Shown here piece after piece: positions 53,101 through 61,191 of a DNA stretch of 64,000 nt (within the stretch, counting starts at the first letter, position 1; the number at the start of each line of letters is the position of its first letter). Both the position numbers and the translations under genes were made by a program. This stretch comes from Bacteriovorax sp. (GTDB lineage: Bacteria; Bdellovibrionota; Bacteriovoracia; Bacteriovoracales; Bacteriovoracaceae), in the NCBI GenBank assembly GCA_014377485.1, contig JACMPM010000082.1, positions 1-64,000 on the forward strand, read 5' to 3'. The notes below the pieces were generated by a model, which was given only the letters and a program-made list of their open reading frames with translations, was not told the origin of the DNA and did no database searches.

Positions 53101-55290
53101 AGTGACTTTAAAATCGACTACTGCTTTTAGAGTGGCTGGATCTTGAAGTAAGTTAACTTGGTAAGTAGCACTTGCTGATTGCTCCCTTACATCGAACACC
53201 GTAAGAGTGATTGTGTGAATGCCGTAATTTTTTAAATCGACAAGTGTTCTTGTGCCCGGATAAAATTCGGTAATGGGAATTGTTTGACTACCATCGATAG
53301 TATAAAAAGCATGGTCGAGGTCAAATTGTGTTTTAGTGAGATTCGAAATGAGAACAATTTGCGTGCTGCTATCTTCAAAATATTTAAATGAAAGTCCTGG
53401 AGATTCTCGTAGTGGTTCAAGTGATGTGATGCTTGTTGATTTAGTTGTCACTGCACCGAGATTGTCAGTGACTTTTAGAGTGGCACTAAAAGATCCTACG
53501 CTACTAAAAGTGTGCGAGACATTGGCGCCGCTGGCAGTTGTTCCATCTGAAAAAGTCCATTCAATGCTGGCGATACTTCCGTCAACATCAACTGCGCTTC
53601 GAGCTTCGAAATTTATTGCAAGCGGAGCTACTCCAGAAATCGTGCTCGCATACAACTCTGCTTTTGGTGGTTGATTTTTTATCGGCTGCAATGTTGAAGA
53701 AGTGCTCGTGCTCGCTCCTAAATCGTCTGTGACTTGTAAATTTATGACGTGTGCAAGGTCATCTAAGAAGGCGTGCTCGAAACTTACTCCACTAAAACTT
53801 GATCCATCATCGAGAGTCCAAGTCGTGCTTGCAATGACTCCGTCACTGTCAGAGCTCGAGCTCGTGCAACGAATAGTTCGCACAGCTGTGTTGGTACAAG
53901 AAAAATTAGTAATGGGAGTAATGTTTTTTAAAACACTAAATGTATTTGTTAAAGTTGAAACACCGCCATCATTATCAATCACCGTAAGAACTACGGAGTG
54001 ATCTCCACTTTGAGAGAATTGATGAGTAACTGGACTGCCATCGGCTTTGGTATTACTTGCTCCATCATCAAATGAATATTGATAAGAAACGATAGACCCG
54101 TCAGAATCAACAGATCCAAGCCCATTACATTCAAGAGTATTTGGTCTAGAAGAATTGCAATTTAATTTTATAGTGGGAAGCTGATTGGGGGGCTTTACTG
54201 CTTGAACCTGAGTGGTCGCAAATGCTACCGCTCCCAAGCTGTCTGTGACTGTAAGCTTAACTGTATGGAGACCTGCCAATGAATAAGCATGAGTCGAGAG
54301 TCCATTTGTATTTTTTTCAACAAAACCATCACCGTACTCAAACATGAAAGCGATCGCTTGACCTTCGGGATCATAGGAAGACAAAGCATTGCAAGCAGCT
54401 AGCAGGGAGTTTGTCGAACAAGATAAGGAAGCAACTGGTGGAAGGTTATCTTTTACTGCAATCGACTTAGTGACAGTGTTTAATCCACCAAAAGAGTCAG
54501 TAACCGTTAATGAAATATTTTGATTTCCACCTTTGGAATAAATGTGCGTGACTGAAGAAGAACTTGCAAGCGAGCTTTGATCTCCAAAATTCCACGAATA
54601 ACTTTGAATTGAATCGTTCGGTGCATCTGGATCAGTTGAAGTTGACGAGCATGCTACGTTAAACATTGTTGAAGAGGTACAAGTGAAATTAGCAATGGGA
54701 TTTGTATTTTCTTTAACAACAAAGCTCTGAGTTACTTTTGATGATCCGCCACTATTATCAGTTGCGGTCACTGTAACGACGTGGGTGCCTCCAGCAAGGA
54801 ATGCATGAGCGATTAAAGTGTCGTCATTTTTAAAATCACTTTTTCCATCGTCCCAAGCATATTGATAAGAAGTAATAGATCCATCGTAATCTTTTGATCC
54901 CGAGGCATTACATTCAAGAGATCTTGGTTTTGATGAAGAACAATTTAAAACGACCTTCGGCAGTTGATTCAAAACATTAATCGTGACAGAACCTGCATCT
55001 TTGTAATTTGGATTTTTTTCACTTGCATTGACTTGATAGCTAAGTGCCGCCGTGAAAGTGCCGGGAGTTTTATATTGATAAGTCACAGTTGGATTAGTAG
55101 TCGTTAAATTGTTTCCGTCCCCAAATACCCAGATAAATTTTTTTGCGGATTTGATACTGCTAGCATTGAATGTAATTGTGAGAGGAGATATGCCTTCAGT
55201 TTTATCGACAGAAAATTCTCGAGTGCCTGCAAAAGAAGCTTGAGTGAAAGATAAAATGAAGCCCAAAACAATTGCTTGAATCTGAAACAT
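50116..55290 (-). CDS. Giant secreted PKD-repeat protein with C-terminal calcium-binding-like domain
   Basis: 1724 residues, the largest gene in the window. A signal peptide ends near QASFAG. About 18 PKD-type beta domains follow, each with a variant of Y-x-W-x-F-G-D-G (e.g. WNFGDGTEEN, YLWDFGDGSTG) and an H-x-F/Y...V-x-L-T-V edge; most carry a Cys pair that would staple the first strands. The last 140 residues begin GVDLDDDGIRDDVQRWIN, shared with the next lipoprotein. PKD arrays bind proteins or polysaccharides, so a surface or prey-binding fibre is likely. Complete, no lesion seen. Confidence 0.9.
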   Translation of the reverse strand: MFQIQAIVLGFILSFTQASFAGTREFSVDKTEGISPLTITFNASSIKSAKKFIWVFGDGNNLTTTNPTVTYQYKTPGTFTAALSYQVNASEKNPNYKDAGSVTINVLNQLPKVVLNCSSSKPRSLECNASGSKDYDGSITSYQYAWDDGKSDFKNDDTLIAHAFLAGGTHVVTVTATDNSGGSSKVTQSFVVKENTNPIANFTCTSSTMFNVACSSTSTDPDAPNDSIQSYSWNFGDQSSLASSSSVTHIYSKGGNQNISLTVTDSFGGLNTVTKSIAVKDNLPPVASLSCSTNSLLAACNALSSYDPEGQAIAFMFEYGDGFVEKNTNGLSTHAYSLAGLHTVKLTVTDSLGAVAFATTQVQAVKPPNQLPTIKLNCNSSRPNTLECNGLGSVDSDGSIVSYQYSFDDGASNTKADGSPVTHQFSQSGDHSVVLTVIDNDGGVSTLTNTFSVLKNITPITNFSCTNTAVRTIRCTSSSSDSDGVIASTTWTLDDGSSFSGVSFEHAFLDDLAHVINLQVTDDLGASTSTSSTLQPIKNQPPKAELYASTISGVAPLAINFEARSAVDVDGSIASIEWTFSDGTTASGANVSHTFSSVGSFSATLKVTDNLGAVTTKSTSITSLEPLRESPGLSFKYFEDSSTQIVLISNLTKTQFDLDHAFYTIDGSQTIPITEFYPGTRTLVDLKNYGIHTITLTVFDVREQSASATYQVNLLQDPATLKAVVDFKVTQSSVRTALFNFNRTFNPDILFGIRNFRIDYGDGTFANTATNFATHTYLNAGSYTATLTVTTNQGTVSSLSKIVTVSDQDIPILNPVAAFGYQINSWARNVSFYNDRSGTPNGNIISYLWDFGDGSTGTGDKVAHFYEPGDYLVTLTVTDSAGLRNSQTQHVTIYQDGSDLVANIDCGTATTQTQNCSITALDKFNEITSVRVLWGDGTSSTLTNPVTPGQGLYRVSKKYFTSGVQTIGLYVYTSRGEVGTATITKNIILPNPVANIFCYTNNLLAGCNALASYDPKGGPLTYTFNYQDGFTETNATGISSHAYLAAGTYNVSVTVKDNTGLSSVATTSVQVVVPQNVLPVAQLNCITNRPLTISCNAGPSYDPDGFITSAHYEFDDGFTANYDKDFFFEHVFLNGGSHSIKLTVVDNVGGLSSITKNFDVKENSAPIASINCYSFAVNSVHCNSNSYDTDLNDSIIVFKWDLGDGVIETTLIPSIDHTYINSISRNITLQVKDSYGATSIASQAIAPIENLAPVANFICLDNGPLKLLCQNFSYDPESMMMATEWFVDGQAITVNDNLIFNLDFSVAGVKTITQKLTDAYGLVTIKDLSFTVKEDMAPSVNIICNITNGSTYQCSSNATDIDGQIIEAKWTIEGKTFNGQDTIYNFTSGGDKNITFSARDNFGNVTVANTFVHVDKVEVSFTCLETSPFHISCNYLKNDNETKEIVAMRYYVDDRNVYEGESFEHVFLNSGEHKINLTLYAADLSSAYLEKIIVVEGAHLPPKASFTSFADIGYKLKLDSSDSFKQGRKVINFKWNFGDGTEENIAIGEVFHTFQTSGNYDVVLTVSDDQGDVDSITKSIYVYDPEVPDPGDANSDTIAGVDLDDDGIRDDVQRWINFEVKDNLVVKNLLRQLAKIYQLQVVNSSDSIQVRNLEINKEKVSTCFLGQVNNDELVKYYQGMFQYLYTSTEIRSKSWSMVQGNLVGYSSMLPSGDEATRLLSCEDH

Positions 55291-55630
55291 TCTTTAACCC
55301 TTGATTGCAAAAATCCATTAAATTAGTATTATTTGCATTCTTCGGTCATTTTATCTAAATGCATGACGGAATAATAAAGTAAAAATTTTTAACCATCTAA
55401 GTCCCTGAAACTTTTGGCTAAAATATCTAGACTGATAAAGTAATCGAAAAATTATTAAGCATGAAATATTGGAAGTTAAACATGTAGTGATACTTATTAA
55501 AGTAGCTCAATCGCAAATTTTAATCATAAGGATCATTTAAATTGAGAAAATAATTTCTGATTTTTTAATAATAAATACAGTTTGATTTAAATGAGATTTA
55601 ACAAAAAGAAGTTGTTAAATTATTTCGAGT
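55291..55630. promoter_or_regulatory. Upstream region of the PKD gene; nothing distinct
   Basis: 340 bp of AT-rich sequence between the PKD gene and a small membrane-protein gene. No coding-like stretch, terminator stem, palindrome or clear promoter was found on either strand. Confidence 0.3.
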
Positions 55631-55909
55631 TTACTTCTTTTTCTTAGCAGGCTTAGAAGCTTTCCCACCCGTCACCATCGCCAGAATTAATCCACCAATC
55701 AATCCACCCATCGTATAGCGCATCACATACCAAAAAGACTCATCCATAAAACCCTGATTGAAGAATTTCGGGAATGAACCCACGAAGTATCCCTTGGTCA
55801 ATACGTTCCACCAGTCTAGCTGTCCGATGAGTGGATACGATGGCCTGAAGTAGAGGCCGGCCGCTGTTGCAGTAAATGTAATAAGAAGGATGACGAATAG
55901 TTTTTGCAT
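55631..55909 (-). CDS. Small two-helix membrane protein
   Basis: 92 residues. Two hydrophobic segments, about 5-20 and 64-82 (MRYTMGGLIGGLILAMVTGG), around an aromatic-rich loop (DWWNVLTKGYFVGSFPKFF). The C-terminus is KPAKKKK, a basic cytosolic tail. Unknown role; the gene stands alone. Confidence 0.65.
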   Translation of the reverse strand: MQKLFVILLITFTATAAGLYFRPSYPLIGQLDWWNVLTKGYFVGSFPKFFNQGFMDESFWYVMRYTMGGLIGGLILAMVTGGKASKPAKKKK

Positions 55910-55986
55910 GAGTCAATTATCACTTATTTTTAAAAATTTGCATCAAAAAACTATCCATTAATTTCTAAAATTCGTATGCTTTCCCC

Positions 55987-56499
55987 ATGAAAATTAAAAT
56001 TAAGTTGTTATCTTTTTTACTCCTTCTAGTAAGCTTCAATGTGTTTGCCGACAATGTCTTCGTCAGAACTCCTGAACTCACAGGAAAACTGACAGCTCCA
56101 GCTGTTTTAAATTTAACCGACTGGCAAACTATTATGAGCTGCCACTTCAACTTCAAAGGCTCTCGTAAAGAGTCTGTAAGATATCCGCAGACAATTATCA
56201 AGAGTCTTGGAAATAATGAGTACTCACTTTTTATCAAGAAGGGCTCCCTTTCAGAAACACTTCCAGGCTGGAAACTTCTGACTTGCGCTTATAAGCTTCT
56301 TTTAATCGGAAAAAACTCTGACTTAAACGGTCGCAGTGTCTTCGGTGAAATTTATTTATTGGGGCAGGAACACGGTGAAATGAGTACTGATGAATTAAAA
56401 GATATGCAGAATAAAAACTACGTTGCAAAAATTTTAACTGACAAAACTCAAGACCTAAAAATCGCCATCGCTCCCGAGGGTGGCATTGTCGCTGAGTAA
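55987..56499 (+). CDS. Secreted protein of unknown function
   Basis: 170 residues. The N-terminus MKIKIKLLSFLLLLVSFNVFAD is a signal peptide. The mature part has two cysteines (MSCHFNF and LTCAYK) about 50 residues apart and beta-rich text. It is followed, overlapping by 20 bp, by a four-TM protein gene, suggesting a coupled pair. No family recognised. Confidence 0.75.
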   Translation: MKIKIKLLSFLLLLVSFNVFADNVFVRTPELTGKLTAPAVLNLTDWQTIMSCHFNFKGSRKESVRYPQTIIKSLGNNEYSLFIKKGSLSETLPGWKLLTCAYKLLLIGKNSDLNGRSVFGEIYLLGQEHGEMSTDELKDMQNKNYVAKILTDKTQDLKIAIAPEGGIVAE

Positions 56500-56932
56500 A
56501 AGAGAGCAGCAAATACTGGCATTAATTTTTTGCCTGTTTTCTGACATCACAATGGTGGCCTGGCTTTATTTTAAAGCTTCGAACTATAACCGTTATACGC
56601 GTCTTTCAGGGACAATGGTGGACTCACCTGATTTCCAGTTTCAAATTTATGGAATTCTTCTGCAAAGTATGACCTTTGCTCTGATTTTATTTTTGATCGC
56701 ACAGACGGTGGTCTATATTCTGGCATGGAGAAATTTCAGGGGTGCTTATTTATATTTGAAATTTTTTGCCGTATTTGGATTTGCAGTCGCGCTCTACATT
56801 ACATTCACTGCTTCTGCTTTCGCTTTGCTGCCGGTGATATTTTATCTGACAGGTTATTATGTTTTTGCGAGAAGCTTCAAAGAACTAACGGCAGCAATGC
56901 AAACCCCGCTCCTATCGTCCACACCACAATAG
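56480..56932 (+). CDS. Four-helix membrane protein of unknown function
   Basis: 150 residues starting GTG at 56480; a TTG at 56486 is an alternative, and the GAGG before them fits either poorly. Four TM helices at about 11-30, 53-78, 88-108 and 112-130. It is translated from inside the end of the secreted-protein gene and its 3' end overlaps the convergent MerT-like gene by 56 bp. Function unknown. Confidence 0.7.
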   Translation: MALSLSKREQQILALIFCLFSDITMVAWLYFKASNYNRYTRLSGTMVDSPDFQFQIYGILLQSMTFALILFLIAQTVVYILAWRNFRGAYLYLKFFAVFGFAVALYITFTASAFALLPVIFYLTGYYVFARSFKELTAAMQTPLLSSTPQ

Positions 56933-57260
56933 AGAAAATCGTAATTTTTTTTGACCACGCTCTTGCAGACATGCAGGCGCGCGCTTCATCCGGATCAATC
57001 GGGCATGGAAGAAATCGTGCCCGGTGCTGCAAGTAAGAACTTATGGCCAGCATGACAAAAGATCCACCGAAGACCAGCAGTTTATTTTCAGAGAGCCAGA
57101 TAAGTGCAGGAAAAGTTGAAACAAGTCCAACCATAGCAGCTCCCAGGCCGATAGAAACCAGAAGTGCCGGTAGTGCACAGCAGATCAATGTGCTCATTGA
57201 TGTAAATAAACTGAAAAATGAAATCCAGATATTTTTTTGCAGTTGATTATTTGATTTCAA
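56877..57260 (-). CDS. MerT-like metal transporter
   Basis: 127 residues with three to four TM helices. MSTLICCALPALLVSIGLGAA gives the vicinal Cys27-Cys28 pair in TM1 that takes metal ions in MerT. The late CPIDPDEARACM loop is typical of this family between TM3 and TM4. It should move a soft metal ion across the inner membrane with the HMA protein next door. Overlaps the HMA gene by 14 bp. Not necessarily mercury; mer regulator and reductase are absent. Confidence 0.85.
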   Translation of the reverse strand: MKSNNQLQKNIWISFFSLFTSMSTLICCALPALLVSIGLGAAMVGLVSTFPALIWLSENKLLVFGGSFVMLAISSYLQHRARFLPCPIDPDEARACMSARAWSKKITIFSIVVWTIGAGFALLPLVL

Positions 57261-57522
57261 TTTTTTCTACTCCATAGCCAGAGTCTTTCAAAATTTTTTG
57301 AATCCTATCAGAAGAAAGTTTTTGATCTTCTTTTAACTCCAGGCTCACCAGGTGTTTTTCCAGATCAACACTAACGTTTTTAACTCCCTCTTCTGTAAAT
57401 TTTTTTGTAATGCCCTGAGAGCAGAATGAACAAACCATTCCCTTCACAGTGACATCAATTTTTTCTCCGGCAAGAGCTGTCATGGAAAACATTATTAAAA
57501 AAACCGCTGCTGTCCTTTTCAT
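57247..57522 (-). CDS. Periplasmic heavy-metal-associated (HMA) protein, MerP-like
   Basis: 91 residues with a signal peptide (to LAGEK). GMVCSFCSQG is the HMA metal site with Cys31 and Cys34; the beta-alpha-beta-beta-alpha-beta fold ends IQKILKDSGYGVEKIE. It catches a soft metal in the periplasm and passes it to the MerT-like protein downstream. Confidence 0.92.
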   Translation of the reverse strand: MKRTAAVFLIMFSMTALAGEKIDVTVKGMVCSFCSQGITKKFTEEGVKNVSVDLEKHLVSLELKEDQKLSSDRIQKILKDSGYGVEKIEIK

Positions 57523-57531
57523 ATAGATCTC

Positions 57532-58176
57532 CTAAAAATGAACCATAAAATTAAATTGAGCATCACCTTTTGAACTTACACCAAACTCAGTGAGGACATT
57601 GTGGTAAAATAATCTGATAAAAGGAGTGAGCTTAAATTCTTTCACGTCTTTATTATTATTTTCCGCCTGCAGAATAAACCAAGAATTGATTTCATTAAAT
57701 TGCGCTAAATAAGGAGCAAATCCTGCACGCGCTTTTGTCTGATAAATATTCTTACTGGATTTTTTGTGATCAAATAGAATATCCTCTCTAAAAGAAACAT
57801 AATATTTTCTCGACTCCCAGTCTGTTTCCAAGGCCGCTCCCGAAGTATTTTTAAGTGAAGATTTTATTTTTTCACCACCTTGAGAAACACTCAGATAAAT
57901 ATTTGCCTGCGAGTCCAGCTCATTCCATCTTTTTAAAAGATAATTAAACTGCGGCATATAGAAAGTTCTCTCTCCTTCTTTCGTATCAAGTCTTAAATAA
58001 CGTGCAGTCAGCGAGTAATCTGACGTAAAACTATGAGTAAACATCCAGTCGCTCATATCTTTATTATTCCAGGTCATAATTGAATAAGACCCTGCATAGG
58101 CCACAGGATGAGCATGTGCGGATGCAGTAAAAAGCGATAAAAATACCCCAGTAATTGCAAAAAATTTGGTTATCAA
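57532..58176 (-). CDS. Outer-membrane-like protein of the metal operon
   Basis: 214 residues with a signal peptide ending SAHAHP. The sequence alternates beta-strand patterns with aromatic ends (YYVSFREDI, WFILQAENN, FNFMVHF at the C-terminus), as in small outer membrane barrels; the last residue is Phe, as required by the BAM machinery. It precedes HMA and MerT-like genes by 9 bp and likely forms the outer membrane step for the same metal. No family name certain. Confidence 0.75.
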   Translation of the reverse strand: MITKFFAITGVFLSLFTASAHAHPVAYAGSYSIMTWNNKDMSDWMFTHSFTSDYSLTARYLRLDTKEGERTFYMPQFNYLLKRWNELDSQANIYLSVSQGGEKIKSSLKNTSGAALETDWESRKYYVSFREDILFDHKKSSKNIYQTKARAGFAPYLAQFNEINSWFILQAENNNKDVKEFKLTPFIRLFYHNVLTEFGVSSKGDAQFNFMVHF

Positions 58177-58211
58177 GCCTGCCTCTTGTTATAATGATTG
58201 GATCTAACAAT

Positions 58212-58244
58212 TATACGTCACATCCAGCGGTTTTGTGACGTATA
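58212..58244. promoter_or_regulatory. 11-bp inverted repeat in a divergent promoter
   Basis: TATACGTCACA (58212-58222) and TGTGACGTATA (58234-58244) with an 11-base spacer, all within the 87-bp gap between the metal operon (minus) and the sigma factor gene (plus). A dimeric regulator bound here could control both directions. Confidence 0.6.
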
Positions 58245-58263
58245 CATTTTGTAAGGAGCGTTT

Positions 58264-58791
58264 TTGCCTGAACTTAAAGAATTAACGGCGGAGGAGTTGA
58301 TGCTCCAATACCAGACATACTCACCCGACGAAGCTTATGCAGCTTTCAGCGAGCTTTATCGCCGCTACAGTCAGCGTGTATTTAATTTTTTAAATAAGAA
58401 GACAAAAAACCAGGCCGATAGTGAAGATTTGCTGCAGAAAATTTTTATCAGGATTCATGAGAGCAAGCATCAGTACAAAGAGAAATTCAAATTTGAGCAA
58501 TGGCTCTTTGTTATTGCCAGGTCTCAGGCACTGGACCATTTCCGGGCAGCGAAGAGATACGATCAGCGGATTATGAACGCAGGGGCCATTGAGACAGTTA
58601 AGCTTATTTATGCAGAAAATAGTGACCTGCGCTCCCAGCTGGACTCTGATCAGCACGAACTTCTGGAAATGAAATTTATAGATGAACTCTCTTATCAGGA
58701 AATTTCATTTGTTTTAAATAAGAGTGAAGTCTCGCTGAGAAAAACGGTTAGCAGACTAATAGGTCGTTTAAAAAAAGGTGAAGCACTATGA
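58264..58791 (+). CDS. ECF-type RNA polymerase sigma factor
   Basis: 175 residues starting TTG behind AAGGAGCG. Region 2 is AFSELYRRYSQRVFNFLNKK, then DSEDLLQKIFIRIHES and FEQWLFVIARSQALDHFR; region 4 is LLEMKFIDELSYQEISFVLN followed by VSLRKTVSRLIGRLKK. It directs polymerase to a small regulon. The ATGA overlap with the following membrane protein and the divergent metal operon suggest metal or envelope control, but the promoter motif is unknown. Confidence 0.93.
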   Translation: MPELKELTAEELMLQYQTYSPDEAYAAFSELYRRYSQRVFNFLNKKTKNQADSEDLLQKIFIRIHESKHQYKEKFKFEQWLFVIARSQALDHFRAAKRYDQRIMNAGAIETVKLIYAENSDLRSQLDSDQHELLEMKFIDELSYQEISFVLNKSEVSLRKTVSRLIGRLKKGEAL

Positions 58792-59258
58792 CTAATATTC
58801 CAGGCCCTTTAAATGAGAGAATTACCAAGGCCGTTTATAATAAACTTCATCCGAAAATGAGCGCCCTTGTTGCCAAAGTTTTTGCCATCCATATGGCCAC
58901 GGCAGTCGTCACTCTTTCAATGTGCCCGCAGTTTGGATTTTCTACCTTTAAGCTGCATTTTAACCTGATGTACTCGTTCATGGTTTTTGGAATGCCTGTC
59001 TGTAATTTTTTATGTGGATTATTTTTCACGATGACCTCAACAATCATGGCCTCAATAATTTTAAAAAGAGATGAAGTTCGTGCCCTAAAGTTTCACAAGA
59101 CTCTTGCCTCTTCACTTCTCATTCTGACTTCAATTGGATTTTTTGGAATCATGAATCCTGACTTTTTTTTAGAGTTTTCTTTTTTATGGCTTTTGGGTGC
59201 AATTTTAGGAGTGGTATTAACTCTGGAAGTGAGCTCCAGAATTCTGGCGCGTGCTTAA
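58788..59258 (+). CDS. Four-helix membrane protein, possible anti-sigma factor
   Basis: 156 residues. TM helices at about 24-45, 58-85, 104-122 and 128-148. The position, overlapping the sigma gene by 4 bp, is where membrane anti-sigma factors usually lie, but no ZAS or known anti-sigma motif is seen. Three cysteines lie in or near TM1-TM2 (SMCPQF, PVCNFLCGL) and could sense a metal. Convergent by 4 bp with the next gene. Confidence 0.72.
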   Translation: MTNIPGPLNERITKAVYNKLHPKMSALVAKVFAIHMATAVVTLSMCPQFGFSTFKLHFNLMYSFMVFGMPVCNFLCGLFFTMTSTIMASIILKRDEVRALKFHKTLASSLLILTSIGFFGIMNPDFFLEFSFLWLLGAILGVVLTLEVSSRILARA

Positions 59259-60178
59259 CCGAAATTAGGAATAATAAATTTTGTTTCCTGTGGCATCGTC
59301 CAGTCCGGAAGTTCTCTATTTTTACCCTGAAGAACATTTTGTCCTGCTAAAGCTAAAATAAAAGAATCAAACGCTCTTGGATTTTTAACCAGGATTTCCA
59401 GGTCGTGATTGTAAATAAAGATATCAAGTTTGCTTTCAATTTTTTTAATCGTCTCAAGCCTCACCTCAATCCCTAAATCGATATCAGAAAGCATTGCTAC
59501 ATCTTTTTTCATGATGATTTTTGATCGTAAAAGTTCAACCAGGATAATCTGCTCATTAGCTTCGAAAAGCTCAACCTGCTGGGGAAAATGACGTTTGATA
59601 TAGTTAAAACGATAAAGCACCATCAGCGAAACATTTCCGAATGAATCAAATGAGGTATTAAACATTTCTAAAATCTGATCGTAGTAATACTTCCAGACCC
59701 AGAAGTCTAAAGTTCTGTTCCAGTAAGGAAGAAAACCTTTTTTAAGCCTTCTTTTAAATGAACGCGACAGTAGATGATGGGCCGTCTCTTTTAAGAATAT
59801 ATCGCGGTTATAGACGATCTCGTCGGCCTTATTTCTTTCCTGCTCATATTTTTTGGGATTGGTGCTGATAAGTTTCTGGTCTTCATCAAGCAGGTCTTTA
59901 ATTTTCTCGCGAACTGCTTTTACATTTTCTTCAGGGTTGGCACTTTCACTGGCCGGTTTAGAAAGCGGGAAATCGACAACAAGCTGTTTAACACTAAAGT
60001 TATTGATCCATGCATGGATGGCATCATCATTGTCTAAAGCTTCTTCATCCTTAACCGAGAGAAGTGATTTTAAAAACCATCTTTTGCTGTCCGGATAGTA
60101 TTCAATCAGGCAGAAATAGAAATTATCATTTCTTCCGCCCTTCATGCTTAAACTTCCGATGTTGTTTATATCCATCAT
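59255..60178 (-). CDS. Protein of unknown function, possibly RNase H-fold (DUF429-like)
   Basis: 307 residues, soluble. The start MDINNIGSLSMKGGRNDNFYFCLIEYYPD and then VKQLVVDFPLSKP look like the first strands of an RNase H-like fold with acidic ends, as in DUF429 proteins, but a second acidic motif is not obvious. The rest is helical. Its start overlaps the GHMP kinase stop (60175-60178), so the two are a tightly coupled pair; no function is clear. Confidence 0.6.
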   Translation of the reverse strand: MMDINNIGSLSMKGGRNDNFYFCLIEYYPDSKRWFLKSLLSVKDEEALDNDDAIHAWINNFSVKQLVVDFPLSKPASESANPEENVKAVREKIKDLLDEDQKLISTNPKKYEQERNKADEIVYNRDIFLKETAHHLLSRSFKRRLKKGFLPYWNRTLDFWVWKYYYDQILEMFNTSFDSFGNVSLMVLYRFNYIKRHFPQQVELFEANEQIILVELLRSKIIMKKDVAMLSDIDLGIEVRLETIKKIESKLDIFIYNHDLEILVKNPRAFDSFILALAGQNVLQGKNRELPDWTMPQETKFIIPNFG

Positions 60179-61191
60179 AGAGGTTTCTCCACATTGAATG
60201 GAAGACGCTTCATCTGGAATTTGCCTAACAATTGATCGATGTATTCACGGTCGTCAGAGTGGTGAGTGATAAGAAAACAACCTCCTCCACCTGCTCCGCA
60301 AATTTTCATTCCGAAATGCTGAGACTGATCTTTTAACACCATATGAAGCTGGTTCATGTTGGGAGTTAAAATTCCCGGAAATAATTTTCTTCGTTCTTCG
60401 CCTTCCGCTGCAATTAATGGAATGAGCTCTGCATATTTTTTTTCATGAATAGCATGAAGAGCTCTATGAGACAGTTTTGCAATTTCAGCAAGACCTTCGC
60501 GCACATGGGCCTCTTTATTAAAAAAAGCTTTATAAACTTCCCAGTTATTGATTCCTGAGTTTCTCGTCTCACCTGAATAAACAAGAGTGATATTATTTTC
60601 CAGAGCGTTTTTTAATTCTTCAGTGTAAAGCTGTTCAACATGAACTGAACCTGGTTTAGGAATAAGCCCCAAAACTCCTCCGAATAAGGCAGGATAATAA
60701 TCCTGATATCCGGCAGGGCAGTCGATGATGAGCGCTTCAATCGCGTTTACTTTTTGAATAGCTTCAATTCTATCGAAAGATTTTCCCAGATATTTTTTAA
60801 TTGCTGAGTAACAAGTTACTCCCATTGCAGATGATCCGCCAAGTCCCGCGCCCGGAGGAGATCCCGATTCAAGCTCCATTCTTATACCTTTGGAAAGGCC
60901 GAATAGATTTAGTATATGAACGACAAACGTCAGGTTTCCAAAAAAACTTTTTTGAAGATTCTCTGCCGTGAAATCAGAACTCTTGAATTTATCTGTAGTG
61001 TTGTAATCTTTTGAAACAATTTCTACTCCATCGAAATCAATTGATGAAATCGTCACTTTGGCCTTCAGTGATGTCGCTAAATTTAGCGTTACGACATTGG
61101 GAAGAATAAGATTAATAGGAACTAAATCAAGTGTCCCGCCAAGCAGGTCTACACGAACTGAACCCTCAACTGTCACTGTCTGCTTACTCAC
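60175..61191 (-). CDS. GHMP family small-molecule kinase
   Basis: 338 residues from GTG at 61191, after GGAG; a longer frame to 61251 lies entirely inside the hpt gene. Motif 1 VRVDLLGGTLDL (sugar-type start), motif 2 PPGAGLGGSSAMGV (ATP loop) and motif 3 KICGAGGGGCFL are all present. The family includes heptose-7-phosphate, galactose, mevalonate and homoserine kinases; the start best resembles heptose/galactose-type members, but the substrate is open. Overlaps hpt by 8 bp. Confidence 0.87.
   Translation of the reverse strand: MSKQTVTVEGSVRVDLLGGTLDLVPINLILPNVVTLNLATSLKAKVTISSIDFDGVEIVSKDYNTTDKFKSSDFTAENLQKSFFGNLTFVVHILNLFGLSKGIRMELESGSPPGAGLGGSSAMGVTCYSAIKKYLGKSFDRIEAIQKVNAIEALIIDCPAGYQDYYPALFGGVLGLIPKPGSVHVEQLYTEELKNALENNITLVYSGETRNSGINNWEVYKAFFNKEAHVREGLAEIAKLSHRALHAIHEKKYAELIPLIAAEGEERRKLFPGILTPNMNQLHMVLKDQSQHFGMKICGAGGGGCFLITHHSDDREYIDQLLGKFQMKRLPFNVEKPL

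Noticed and set aside
52441-54001. Open frames on the plus strand opposite the PKD gene
   Set aside because: They are antisense shadows of a long, repetitive gene; no SD, no recognisable domain, and the sense frame has clear PKD motifs.
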